Assembly (NCBI GenBank): GCA_964399955.1
Contig: CAYNST010000001.1
Span: forward strand, 62,001 to 126,000
Direction of reading: 5' to 3'
From: CAYNST01 sp964399955
GTDB lineage: Bacteria; Pseudomonadota; Gammaproteobacteria; Pseudomonadales; Cellvibrionaceae
Length of the DNA stretch: 64,000 nucleotides
Shown here: piece after piece, positions 14,536 through 23,297 of the stretch
How the letters are laid out: the number at the start of each line of letters is the position of its first letter
How positions within the stretch are numbered: the first letter of the stretch is position 1
Position numbers and translations under genes: made by a program
Notes under the pieces: generated by a model
The model's input: the letters and a program-made list of their open reading frames with translations, nothing else
What the model was told of the DNA's origin: nothing
The model's database searches: none

Positions 14536-17190
14536 TTAACTGCTGCGCTTTTTGGCGGCCGGTCGTTTACCTTCGCTTTCCACCCAACGGCCCTTGTCGA
14601 AGAAAGCCTTCCAGCCTGTGGGCTTGCCGTCCACTTCGGACTGCACATACTGCTCCTTGGTCTTGCGACTGAAACGTATCACCGCAGGCAGGCCATTGGG
14701 GTCAGCTTGCGGTGCTTTGAGCAAATAATGGTACTTGGGGTCAATATCCTGTTTGTGCGGCAGCAACTCGGCAACCAGTGGAGCCCGTGTTTCCCGATTT
14801 TTGGGAAATTGGCTGGCCGCAAGAAACAAGCCTGCGGCTCCATCTCTCAGCACGTAATGATCATCCACTTTTTCGCATCGCAGCTCGGGCATATCCACCG
14901 GTTCAATCTTCGGGGGGGCCGCTTCGCCACTGCGCAAAAGCTTCCTGGTGTTGCTGCATGTCTCGTTGGTGCAGCCAAAGTATTTGCCAAACCTTCCGGT
15001 TTTTAGCTGCATGTCATTGCCGCATTTGTCGCATTCGATCACCGGGCCTTCATAGCCCTTCAGTTTGAACACGCCCTCTTCAACTTCGTGCCCACTGCAG
15101 TCCGGGTTGTTGCCGCAGATGTGCAGCTTGCGCTTCTCGTCCAGCAGGTAGCTGTCCATGGCAGAGTTACACAGCTTGCAGCGCCGCTTCTGACGCAGCT
15201 GCCTGGATTCAGCCTCGTCGTCTTTATCTACGTCTACAACTTCGTCACCTTCAACCAGGTTTTTGGTGTTTTTGCAGCGCTCTTTGGGCGGCAAGGCGTA
15301 ACCGGAACAACCAAGAAACACGCCAGTGCTGGCGGTTCGAATTTGCATGTTCCTGCCGCATTTGTCACATTTTATGCCGGTTTCTGTGGGATGGTTGCCA
15401 CGCATGCCGGAGCTGTCGCCCTGGGCTTTGGCCAATTTCTGGGTGAAGTCGGCGTAGAACTCGTTCAACAGTTGATGCCAATCCTTGCTGCCTTCAGCAA
15501 CAGAATCCAACCTTTGCTCCATGCTGGCGGTAAAACCGTAGTCCATCAGGTCTTTGAAGCTTTCGCTTAACCGCTCGGTGACAATGTCCCCCATTTTGTC
15601 CGCGTAGAAGCGCCGGCTTTTGACATGCACATAGCCGCGCTCCTGGATAGTGGAGATGATGGATGCGTAGGTGGATGGGCGACCTATGCCACGCTTCTCC
15701 AGCTCTTTTACCAAACTGGCTTCCGTGAAGCGCGCCGGCGGCTTGGTGAAGTGCTGGGTGGGCAACAGTGCCAACAAATCCAGCCGGTCGCCCACTTTCA
15801 CATCCGGCAGAATTGCATCTTCGTCTTTGGTTTTTGGTGCCGGCAGCACTTTGAGATAGCCCTCAAATTGCATCACCCGACCCTTGGCCCGCAGTTGGTA
15901 GTCCGCAGCCTCTACGGTAATACTGCTACTGGTGAATTCAGCCGGCACCATCTGACAGGCGACAAATTGCTGCCAAATCAGGGTGTAGAGGCGCTCTGCG
16001 TCGCGGTCCATGCCTGCCAACTGGTTGGGCTTCAAGGTGACGCTGGAGGGGCGGATGGCTTCGTGAGCCTCCTGCGCCCGCTCCTTGTTGCTGTAGGTAT
16101 TGGGCTGCTTGGGCAGATAGCGCTCGCCGAAATTCTCACCTATGTATTCACGACAGGCCTCAACCGCCTCGGTACTCAGATTGGTTGAATCCGTACGCAT
16201 GTAGGTGATGTAACCGGCTTCGTACAGCCGTTGCGCCATGGTCATGGTCTTTTTGACGCCAAAGCTAAGCCGGGTACTGGCCGCTTGCTGCAGCGTCGAG
16301 GTGATAAAAGGCGCGTTAGGGCGGGATTGGGTTGGTTTGTCCTCGCGGGCCACCACCTTGTAGTCGGCGTGCTCCAGCGCTTTTACTGCAGTCATCGCCT
16401 CCGCTTCGGTTTTGGGCTCGAATGCGGCGCCTTTGTGCTTGGCAACCTCGTAGCGGCTTTTTTCTTTTTTGCGGGTGTTCAGGTCCGCCGCCAGGTTCCA
16501 GTACTCCTCGGGCAGAAACGCGCGGATTTCCCGTTCACGCTCGGCGATAAGCTTGACCGCGACCGACTGCACCCGGCCTGCGGACAGGCCGCGTGCTATT
16601 TTCTCCCACAGCAGCGGCGAAAGCATGTAGCCCACCACGCGGTCCAGAAATCGCCGGGCCTGCTGAGCATTGACCCGGTGAAGATCTATGCGGCCAGGCT
16701 TTTCAAACGCCTGCTGAATGGCAGTTTTGGTGATCTCATTGAACACCACCCGGTGGAAGCGGTCGTCATCACCGCCAATGGCTTCGCGCAGGTGCCAGGC
16801 AATCGCCTCCCCCTCACGGTCCAAGTCCGTCGCCAGATAGATGCGGTCAGCGCTGGCGGCGAGCTTTTTCAGCTCATCGACAACTTTTTCTTTGCCCGGC
16901 AATATTTCGTAGTGTGCCTGCCAGTTGTTTTCCGGGTCGATACCCATGCGCTTGACCAACTGCTGCCGGCCCTTCAGCAGTTTGTATTCGGCTTTCTCTT
17001 CGGCAGACATCTTGCGGGTTTTGGCCGCCTGCGCTGCTCGAGCTTTGGGGTCGACCGAGGGGGTCGAACCACTGGTCGGAAGATCGCGAATGTGGCCTAC
17101 GCTGGATTTGACGATGAAGTCGTTGCCAAGGTATTTATTGATCGTCTTCGCTTTTGCTGGCGATTCCACAATTACCAGTGATTTACCCAT
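14536..17190 (-). CDS. topA: DNA topoisomerase I
   Basis: This 884-residue type IA topoisomerase relaxes negative supercoils. The TOPRIM domain starts SLVIVESPAKAKTI (4-17) and holds the acidic triad TDLDREGEA (Asp122, Asp124, Glu126). The active-site Tyr330 is in YITYMRTDS. Three C-terminal zinc ribbons with CxxC pairs follow (KCDKCGRNM, CKLCNSAM, CDKCGNDM), then a basic tail ending KRPAAKKRSS. The start at 17190 fits the family N-terminus; the open frame continues upstream to 17448 without family similarity. The length is near E. coli TopA (865). It is probably transcribed with the two small genes downstream. Confidence 0.97.
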   Translation of the reverse strand: MGKSLVIVESPAKAKTINKYLGNDFIVKSSVGHIRDLPTSGSTPSVDPKARAAQAAKTRKMSAEEKAEYKLLKGRQQLVKRMGIDPENNWQAHYEILPGKEKVVDELKKLAASADRIYLATDLDREGEAIAWHLREAIGGDDDRFHRVVFNEITKTAIQQAFEKPGRIDLHRVNAQQARRFLDRVVGYMLSPLLWEKIARGLSAGRVQSVAVKLIAEREREIRAFLPEEYWNLAADLNTRKKEKSRYEVAKHKGAAFEPKTEAEAMTAVKALEHADYKVVAREDKPTQSRPNAPFITSTLQQAASTRLSFGVKKTMTMAQRLYEAGYITYMRTDSTNLSTEAVEACREYIGENFGERYLPKQPNTYSNKERAQEAHEAIRPSSVTLKPNQLAGMDRDAERLYTLIWQQFVACQMVPAEFTSSSITVEAADYQLRAKGRVMQFEGYLKVLPAPKTKDEDAILPDVKVGDRLDLLALLPTQHFTKPPARFTEASLVKELEKRGIGRPSTYASIISTIQERGYVHVKSRRFYADKMGDIVTERLSESFKDLMDYGFTASMEQRLDSVAEGSKDWHQLLNEFYADFTQKLAKAQGDSSGMRGNHPTETGIKCDKCGRNMQIRTASTGVFLGCSGYALPPKERCKNTKNLVEGDEVVDVDKDDEAESRQLRQKRRCKLCNSAMDSYLLDEKRKLHICGNNPDCSGHEVEEGVFKLKGYEGPVIECDKCGNDMQLKTGRFGKYFGCTNETCSNTRKLLRSGEAAPPKIEPVDMPELRCEKVDDHYVLRDGAAGLFLAASQFPKNRETRAPLVAELLPHKQDIDPKYHYLLKAPQADPNGLPAVIRFSRKTKEQYVQSEVDGKPTGWKAFFDKGRWVESEGKRPAAKKRSS

Positions 17191-17703
17191 TAATAAACCT
17201 GCTTTGCCTGATACACATTGCCTGGAGCGTTCTGCGCCGACGCACAAAACCCGGAAGCCGGTGTGCGCAAATGGCCCTAAAACGGCATCCACTGAGCCCC
17301 GGCCCTGCCGGATCTTGTGCGCATATATAAGTCCTGTCGTCGGTGAGGTCAAGTTAATCCTCGGCTGACGCGGCCCTTGCGCTGCCGCTTTGCCCGCCAA
17401 ACAGCAGCCGTCACCAAGGCTGCATTTGCCCGCCACTCCCCCCGCCAACGCCGGGTTGCTGTGCTGTCAACCCGACCCTGGAACCCGCCTGTTGATGGAT
17501 GTGGCGTCTCTGAGGGGCCAAAAGCAGAAGGCTGTGAATCTGCACGATGAGCTCCCCCACGCTACCGCCAGCCCCTTGAACTGCTGCTGCATCGCAGTGT
17601 TCCGGGTGAGCGACGCTTTCGAGCGGTTCGCGAGCCTTGCGCGCTGACGGCGCTGGAGCGCACGGTCGTGTCGCAAAAGCTGCTCAGAGGCCCGGACCGG
17701 AAA
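17191..17703. other. Gene-free interval upstream of topA
   Basis: These 513 bp carry no open frame with a credible ribosome binding site or family similarity. It must contain the topA promoter on the minus strand; I could not place -35 and -10 boxes with confidence. No copy of the palindromic repeat, no tRNA and no strong terminator was seen. It is the longest empty stretch in the window. Confidence 0.5.
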
Positions 17704-18249
17704 CTAGTTGGGCGAGTCTTGATCCGGGTCACTGCCTGCGGCTCGCGGTACTTCATCCTCGACGCGCACCAGCGGCCAGATCAAGCCGCCGGTTTGCTGT
17801 AGCCAGGCAGCAATGGCTTGCAGTACGCTCTCCCCCCCCTGCTCGGACCAAAAACAACCCAGCCCCCGGCCGTCGGCGCTGATTGCGATAACCCGCTCCG
17901 GCAGCTGAGGCAGGGCCCGCTCAATCACATCTATTACCGCTTGAGAGGGGCGCTCGGAGTCACTCCAGTACCAGTAGTCGGCAAGATGAATGGCGTGCTG
18001 ATAGGATAGCTTCTCCAAGCGCCAAACACTGTCACCGTAACGCGTCTTGCCGGTCTGCGGCCATTCCAGGCGATAGACCGGAGTCTGATCTTTACCCAGC
18101 GACGCGATGCTGACCTTGAGTCCCAATCCCAATGCCTGCTGCCTGAGTTTCGCCACAGCCTGCTGCCCCTTGGTGGGCTTTAGCATCAGGACGGGGCCGA
18201 TGGCCGCGCAGAAGACCAGAACGATTGCAAAGATGATGTACCACGACAT
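17704..18249 (-). CDS. Membrane-anchored hypothetical protein
   Basis: This 181-residue protein has one N-terminal transmembrane helix (about residues 2-22, SWYIIFAIVLVFCAAIGPVL) followed by a soluble domain, probably cytoplasmic given the following Lys residues (KPTKGQQ). The start at 18249 has AGGA 6 bases upstream; a longer frame to 18309 has no such site. The body contains RLEWPQTGKTRYGDSVWRLE and a segment rich in Trp and Tyr (ADYWYWSDSERP). A similar gene lies near topA in Pseudomonas, which suggests conservation. I do not know its function. Confidence 0.7.
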   Translation of the reverse strand: MSWYIIFAIVLVFCAAIGPVLMLKPTKGQQAVAKLRQQALGLGLKVSIASLGKDQTPVYRLEWPQTGKTRYGDSVWRLEKLSYQHAIHLADYWYWSDSERPSQAVIDVIERALPQLPERVIAISADGRGLGCFWSEQGGESVLQAIAAWLQQTGGLIWPLVRVEDEVPRAAGSDPDQDSPN

Positions 18250-18465
18250 AAGCATTCCTGTGTAGTATTGCTGGAGGCATGAGCGCGTCATATTACCTGC
18301 TGTTGACACAACTTACAGGGCGGACTCACGCTAACCTGGTACAGGTCAGCCGCGCTTCGAAGCAACAAAGAGCAAAAATTGACGCAGACAGACGTACAAC
18401 AGCAAATGATGCGGCCGGCTTGCGACGCGGGCCTATTCGAGTTGACCCAATTGAAGGAGAACGCC

Positions 18466-18897
18466 ATGGATGCCTACCAACATATACTCATTGGCCTGGA
18501 TCTTACCGAGCCAGACGCCACAACAATCGGTAAACGCGCGCTACAACTGGCGCAGCAGTCCGGCGCGCAGGTCAGCTTGGTGCATGTGATCGAGCCGCTG
18601 ACATTTGCCTACTCCGGAGACGTTCCGGTGGATCTGACAAAAACACAGGACCTCATGGAGCAGCACGCGCAGAGACGCCTGCTTGCGCTGGTGGATGAAC
18701 TGGGCATCAAGCCCCACACGGTGCAGGTCACGCTGGGCCCAACCGCCGACGAACTGCGCCGCACCGCCGCCAGCGTTGGCGCCGACCTGATAGTGGTAGG
18801 AAGCCACGGTCGGCACGGCCTGGCGCTGCTCCTGGGTTCGACCGCATCCCATGTTCTGCGGGGCGCAGAGTGTGATGTGCTGGCGGTGAGAGTTTAG
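18466..18897 (+). CDS. Universal stress protein (UspA family)
   Basis: This 143-residue single Usp domain starts MDAYQHILIGLDL. Its C-terminal nucleotide-binding signature is VGSHGRHGLALLLGSTASHVLR (Gly-x2-Gly-x9-Gly-Ser/Thr), so it is probably an ATP-binding type. The AAGGAG site 7 bases before the ATG at 18466 sets the start; the frame extends upstream to 18379 without support. Family members are induced by starvation and envelope or oxidative stress. It is alone on the plus strand between the membrane-anchored gene and uup, with its own leader of about 150 bp. Confidence 0.92.
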   Translation: MDAYQHILIGLDLTEPDATTIGKRALQLAQQSGAQVSLVHVIEPLTFAYSGDVPVDLTKTQDLMEQHAQRRLLALVDELGIKPHTVQVTLGPTADELRRTAASVGADLIVVGSHGRHGLALLLGSTASHVLRGAECDVLAVRV

Positions 18898-18922
18898 AGC
18901 CGATCTTCACGGGAGCTGCCGG

Positions 18923-20830
18923 TCAGCCCTCCTTTTGCTGCTCCAACTCCTCCCACCGGCTGTAGCACTGCTCCAGCTGCGCCTGTTTCTGCTGAAACAA
19001 TTCGGTGCGCGCCGCCACGGTCTCGGCTGCCCCCTGGTAGAATTCCGGCGTGCCCATTTCTGCTTGCAGCGCCTGGATTTCGGTTTCCAGTGTTTCGATC
19101 TGCACGGGCAGAGCGTCAAGCTCCCGCTGCAATTTATAGGATAATTTGCGCACGCTGGCGGTGGCCTTGGGCGCGGTGGCAGGCGGCGAAGGCTCGGCAG
19201 GCTTGGCGCTACCGCCCGCTGCCGATGCGTTGCGGGTATCCGGCCACACGCCTCCCTGACGCAGCCAGTCACTGTAGCCGCCCACGTACTCTTTCAAGAC
19301 GCCGCCGCCCTCAAACGCGATGGTAGAGGTCACCACGTTGTCCAGGAACTCCCTGTCGTGGCTCACTAACAGCAACGTGCCACTGTAGGCAATCAATAAA
19401 TCTTCAAGCAGATCCAGGGTTTCTGCATCGAGATCATTGGTGGGCTCATCCATGATCAGCAGGTTGGCGGATTTACTGAACAATTTGGCCAGCAGTACCC
19501 GATTGCGCTCACCGCCGGAGAGGGCCTTGATGGGTGTTCGGGCGCGCTCCCCGGTAAACAGAAAGTCATTCAAATAAGACACGATGTGCCGCGACTGACC
19601 GGCAATATCAATGAACTCTCGCCCCTCGGCCACGTTGTCGACCGCGCTTTGCTCAAGGTTGAGCTGGTCGCGCAGCTGGTCGAAATAGGCGACTTCCAGC
19701 TTGGTGCCCATTTGCAGCTTGCCGCTGCTGGGCCCAAGCTCGCCCAACAGCAACTTGAGAAAGGTGCTCTTACCTACACCATTGGGCCCGATCAGGCCTA
19801 TTTTGTCGCCGCGAATAATACGGCAACTGAAGTTTTTGACTATCTCTTTATTGCCCCATGCAAAGCTGACGTTATGCAGCTCCGCCACCAGCTTGCCGGA
19901 GTTGACCTCCGAGCTAAGAGTCATGTTGGCCGTCTTTTGCCGCTCAATACGCTCGGCCCGCTCGGCCCGCAGTGCCTTCAATGCCCGTACGCGACCTTCG
20001 TTGCGCGTGCGGCGCGCTTTGATCCCCTGACGGATCCACACCTCTTCAGCAGCCAGGCGCTTGTCAAACAGGGCATTGTGTTTTTCTTCTTCGGCCAGCC
20101 GCTCGGCCCGCAGCGTCAAATACCTTTGATAATCGCTGTCATACAAACTCAACTGACCCCGGTCCAGCTCGCCGATGCGATTGGCGACTCGCCGCAAAAA
20201 TGCCCGGTCGTGGGTAATGAAGATAATGGCGCCGCCAAAACTGATAAGATGCTTCTCCAGCCATTCGATGGCCAGAACGTCCAGATGGTTGGTCGGCTCA
20301 TCCAGCAGCAGAACGTCGGGCTCGATCACCAAGGCCCTCGCCAGCGCCGCGCGACGCCGCCAGCCACCCGACAAATCCTTCAGAGACGTCTCGGCAACCA
20401 GATCCAGCCGGGTGAGCACCTGCTCTATGCGCGACTGGGCGCTCCAGCCGTCGGCCGCTTCAATGCGGGTCTGGATGTGGGCCAACTGGGTCATGGCAGA
20501 TTCATCAGCCTGCATAGCCAGACGGTGATAATCGGCCAGGTCCCGGCCGAGATCGGCAAGCCCGCCGGCCACGTAATCAAATACCGTCATCTCTCCGGCA
20601 TCAGGCAGATCCTGGCTGAGAGAGGCCATACGCAGTCCGGGCATACGCCAGCAATTGCCGCCGTCGCTGTCCACCTGCCCTTCGATAACCTTGAGCAGAG
20701 TTGATTTGCCAACGCCATTGCGGCCCACCACGCAAAGCCGGTCGCCGCGGTTCAAGGTGAGTTGGACGGCATCAAATATAATTTGCGTGCCGTAGTGCAG
20801 GTCCAAGTTATCGAGCTTTATGAGGTTCAT
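18923..20830 (-). CDS. uup: ABC-F ATPase Uup
   Basis: This 635-residue soluble protein has two ABC ATPase domains: Walker A GRNGVGKST near 38, signature LSGGW near 154, Walker B LLLDEPTNHLD; then Walker A GPNGVGKST near 350, signature LSGGERNR, and LLIMDEPTNDLD. A linker and a C-terminal coiled coil of about 80 residues that binds DNA in Uup follow (KLQRELDALPVQIETLETEI). No transmembrane segment is present. ABC-F proteins act on ribosomes; Uup also affects transposon excision and branched DNA. It is divergent from slt by 170 bp, an order shared with Pseudomonas. Confidence 0.93.
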   Translation of the reverse strand: MNLIKLDNLDLHYGTQIIFDAVQLTLNRGDRLCVVGRNGVGKSTLLKVIEGQVDSDGGNCWRMPGLRMASLSQDLPDAGEMTVFDYVAGGLADLGRDLADYHRLAMQADESAMTQLAHIQTRIEAADGWSAQSRIEQVLTRLDLVAETSLKDLSGGWRRRAALARALVIEPDVLLLDEPTNHLDVLAIEWLEKHLISFGGAIIFITHDRAFLRRVANRIGELDRGQLSLYDSDYQRYLTLRAERLAEEEKHNALFDKRLAAEEVWIRQGIKARRTRNEGRVRALKALRAERAERIERQKTANMTLSSEVNSGKLVAELHNVSFAWGNKEIVKNFSCRIIRGDKIGLIGPNGVGKSTFLKLLLGELGPSSGKLQMGTKLEVAYFDQLRDQLNLEQSAVDNVAEGREFIDIAGQSRHIVSYLNDFLFTGERARTPIKALSGGERNRVLLAKLFSKSANLLIMDEPTNDLDAETLDLLEDLLIAYSGTLLLVSHDREFLDNVVTSTIAFEGGGVLKEYVGGYSDWLRQGGVWPDTRNASAAGGSAKPAEPSPPATAPKATASVRKLSYKLQRELDALPVQIETLETEIQALQAEMGTPEFYQGAAETVAARTELFQQKQAQLEQCYSRWEELEQQKEG

Positions 20831-21000
20831 TGATGTCTACTGCAGTATGGTCGGGGTTTCAGTGGTGCATCTTGCCTACTCATTGCCAAAAAATCTATCT
20901 GCGCCGCCGTTTCAGGCTGGCGTGAAGCGGGCTTTTAGTCGAAACTTTAGGCAACGCCACCAATACGTGAACAATTCGGTTTATAAAGGGGAAGACCAAC

Positions 21001-22986
21001 TTGATCGGAGAATCTGCTACAGCCGTTTGCCGGAGCGCTCTGCGCATGCTGATGATGGCAGGCTTGCTGGCCGTCAGCGGCTTTGCCGCTGCCGCCCCCG
21101 CCGAACCCGCTGCGGGCCAGGACCCGGAGCTGGCAAGCCAGAGGTATCACTATCAGAAAGCCAAATCGGCACTGGCCGCAGGTAACTTGCCTACTTATAA
21201 CCAGCATTTGGCAAATCTGGGCGACTACCCTTTGAAGCCCTACCTGGAATCCAATCGTCTGCGTGAGAATCTGAGCGCGCTGCCGTTCAGGCAGATTGAT
21301 GCGTTTCTCAAAGAGTATCAAGACAGCCTGCTGGCCGACCGGCTGCGGGAGCGGACCCTACATATTCTCGCCAGAAGGGCCATGTGGTCGGAATTCAACC
21401 GCTACTACGATGAAGGCATAGCCTCCACCGAGCTTAAGTGCCACTCATTGAATGCGCGCCTCAAAACTGGCGACAAATCGGCCCTGAACGAGACCGCCGA
21501 GCTGTGGAACGTTGCCAAGTCACAGCCGTCCGCCTGCGACCCGATATTTCAAGCCTGGCAGGAAGCCGGTCTGATGACCCAGGACCTGGTCTGGAGCAGA
21601 CTGTATAAAGCCGTGGAAGCGGATCAGACTGATTTGGCGCGCTACCTGGTAACTCAACTCAGTGAGCTGCAGCCCCATGGTGAGCTGTTGCTGCGCGTCC
21701 ACCGGTACCCCACTCTGATCATGCAACGCGCCGTGTTCCAGAACCACGACCTGCCCACTCAACACATGATTGCCCAGGGCATCAAGCGCCTGGCCCGCAA
21801 ACAGCCCCTGGATGCGCTCTACCACTGGGAGCTCTATGAGGCACAGCAGTTATTTCCTGAGGACCTTGGCCTGGACACCAAACATCACGTCTTGCGGCGC
21901 CTGATTCGCGACGGTCACGGGCGTCAGGCGCAACATTTGCTCAGCTATTCACACGCACTGCGCAAAGACGACCTGGTGGAGGAGATCCTCAGAGAAGCGC
22001 TGACCGAGCTGGACTGGAGCCGCGTCAATGAAACCATCTTGCTGCTGGAAGAAGAAAGCCAACAATCCGAGCGCTGGCTGTACTGGCGCGCCCGCGCCCA
22101 GGATGAGCTGGGCAAGCCGCTTGCGGGTTTCCGGTCGTCCAAGCAGGTGTACCAGGAGCTGGCCAGCAACCGCAGCTTTTACGGTTTCATGGCCGCCGAC
22201 AAATTGGGCAAGGCGTATGCACTGGTAGACGATTCAGAGACGGTCGACGCGGAGGTTCTAGCGGAAATTGCCAGCCTGCCCGGCATGCGCCGCGCGCTGG
22301 AGCTCTGGTCTTTGGGCAACCTGCATGAAGCGCGTGCGGAGTGGCTGCACACATCCCGGCAGATCCAACCCCAGCAGTTGCTTGCTGCGGGTCAGCTGGC
22401 GAGAGACTGGGGCTGGTACAACTCCGGCATCAACGCCATGATCAGCGGCAACTGGTGGAATCACCTCACCGTGCGCTTCCCCTTGGCCTACCGCGACGAA
22501 ATAGACCGCGTCGCGACCAACACCCGGGTTGATGCACGCCTGATTTACGCGGTAGCCCGTCAGGAAAGCGCCTTTGACACCCGCGCCCGCTCACCGGTGG
22601 GCGCAATGGGGCTGATGCAAATAATGCCCACTACCGCGCAATTCACGGCCAAGACGTTTGGCGTCAAGCACAAAAACAAAGAAGAGTTGTACGATGTCAA
22701 TCACAACATCATGCTGGGCGGCCATTACCTCCAGTACCTGCTGGGCAGGTTTGACGGCAACCGGATACTCGCTGCAGCGGCTTACAATGCCGGCCCGCAC
22801 CGAGTCAGTCGCTGGTTGAGCGATGAAGGCCAAAAGCGTCCCTACGATGTCTGGATAGAAACCATTCCCTTTCGCGAAACCCGACATTACGTGCAAAATG
22901 TGCTGTGTTATTCGGTCATCTACGGCTACCGCATGGGTCAGCCCGGAGCATTTGTATCCCCACATGAGGCCATCAGTAAACTCTGA
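21001..22986 (+). CDS. slt: Soluble lytic murein transglycosylase
   Basis: This 661-residue periplasmic enzyme cleaves the MurNAc-GlcNAc bond of peptidoglycan with formation of 1,6-anhydro ends. The signal peptide is about 30 residues (RMLMMAGLLAVSGFAAAAPA). A long superhelical U/L domain of alpha-hairpins follows. The C-terminal catalytic domain has the catalytic Glu in ARQESAFDTRARS, then GAMGLMQIMPTTAQ and AAAAYNAGPHRVSRWL. The first codon is TTG with AAGGGGAAG about 8 bases upstream; a later ATG at 21046 would cut into the signal peptide. Its products feed NagZ, also in this window. Confidence 0.95.
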   Translation: MIGESATAVCRSALRMLMMAGLLAVSGFAAAAPAEPAAGQDPELASQRYHYQKAKSALAAGNLPTYNQHLANLGDYPLKPYLESNRLRENLSALPFRQIDAFLKEYQDSLLADRLRERTLHILARRAMWSEFNRYYDEGIASTELKCHSLNARLKTGDKSALNETAELWNVAKSQPSACDPIFQAWQEAGLMTQDLVWSRLYKAVEADQTDLARYLVTQLSELQPHGELLLRVHRYPTLIMQRAVFQNHDLPTQHMIAQGIKRLARKQPLDALYHWELYEAQQLFPEDLGLDTKHHVLRRLIRDGHGRQAQHLLSYSHALRKDDLVEEILREALTELDWSRVNETILLLEEESQQSERWLYWRARAQDELGKPLAGFRSSKQVYQELASNRSFYGFMAADKLGKAYALVDDSETVDAEVLAEIASLPGMRRALELWSLGNLHEARAEWLHTSRQIQPQQLLAAGQLARDWGWYNSGINAMISGNWWNHLTVRFPLAYRDEIDRVATNTRVDARLIYAVARQESAFDTRARSPVGAMGLMQIMPTTAQFTAKTFGVKHKNKEELYDVNHNIMLGGHYLQYLLGRFDGNRILAAAAYNAGPHRVSRWLSDEGQKRPYDVWIETIPFRETRHYVQNVLCYSVIYGYRMGQPGAFVSPHEAISKL

Positions 22987-22998
22987 CCGCACCGCCCC

Positions 22999-23019
22999 CC
23001 CCCGGGCAGAATCCGGGGG
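22999..23019 (+). terminator. Possible slt terminator hairpin
   Basis: A perfect 7 bp GC stem CCCCCGG (22999-23005) and CCGGGGG (23013-23019) with a 7-base loop lies 13 bp after the slt stop. A T-run (23036-23040) follows only 17 bases later, so it is not a classical intrinsic terminator. Confidence 0.4.
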
Positions 23020-23057
23020 ATCAACATCGTTGCCCTTTTTCAGTTCTTCAACGCACC

Positions 23058-23160
23058 CCGTGAGGGTTCAGATTGCGTCCGAATCTGTGCCGCGCAAGTC
23101 GAACCACATGGATTTGCGCGGGAACCCGACTGGACAGGCTTGAGCGTGCGCTGCACAGCT
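23058..23160. repeat. Dispersed palindromic repeat, copy D (degenerate right end)
   Basis: The left half CCGTGAGGGTTCAGATTGCG, then CCGAATCTGTGCCGCGCAAG, aligns closely with copy B. The right half is eroded; only TTGAGCGTGCGCTG near 23140-23153 recalls the family end GAGCGTGAGCTG. It lies between slt and the EAL-HDOD gene, and the 311 bp interval contains nothing else but the hairpin at 22999. Confidence 0.55.
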
Positions 23161-23297
23161 ATCCCCTCTTCCGCTCAACCACCCTGGAAGCTCGGCAATC
23201 ACGAAAGATGCGCCGGGCAGCACGGCTTCCTCGTATAAACCGGCAAAGGCATTGCCGGGATTTTGCCCAGGGGCAGAATAATAAATGAGGGACACGC

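Noticed and set aside
14487..14648. N-terminal extension of the DUF6586-like protein
   Set aside because: It would lie inside the topA coding end and precedes a good GAGGG-ATG start at 14486.
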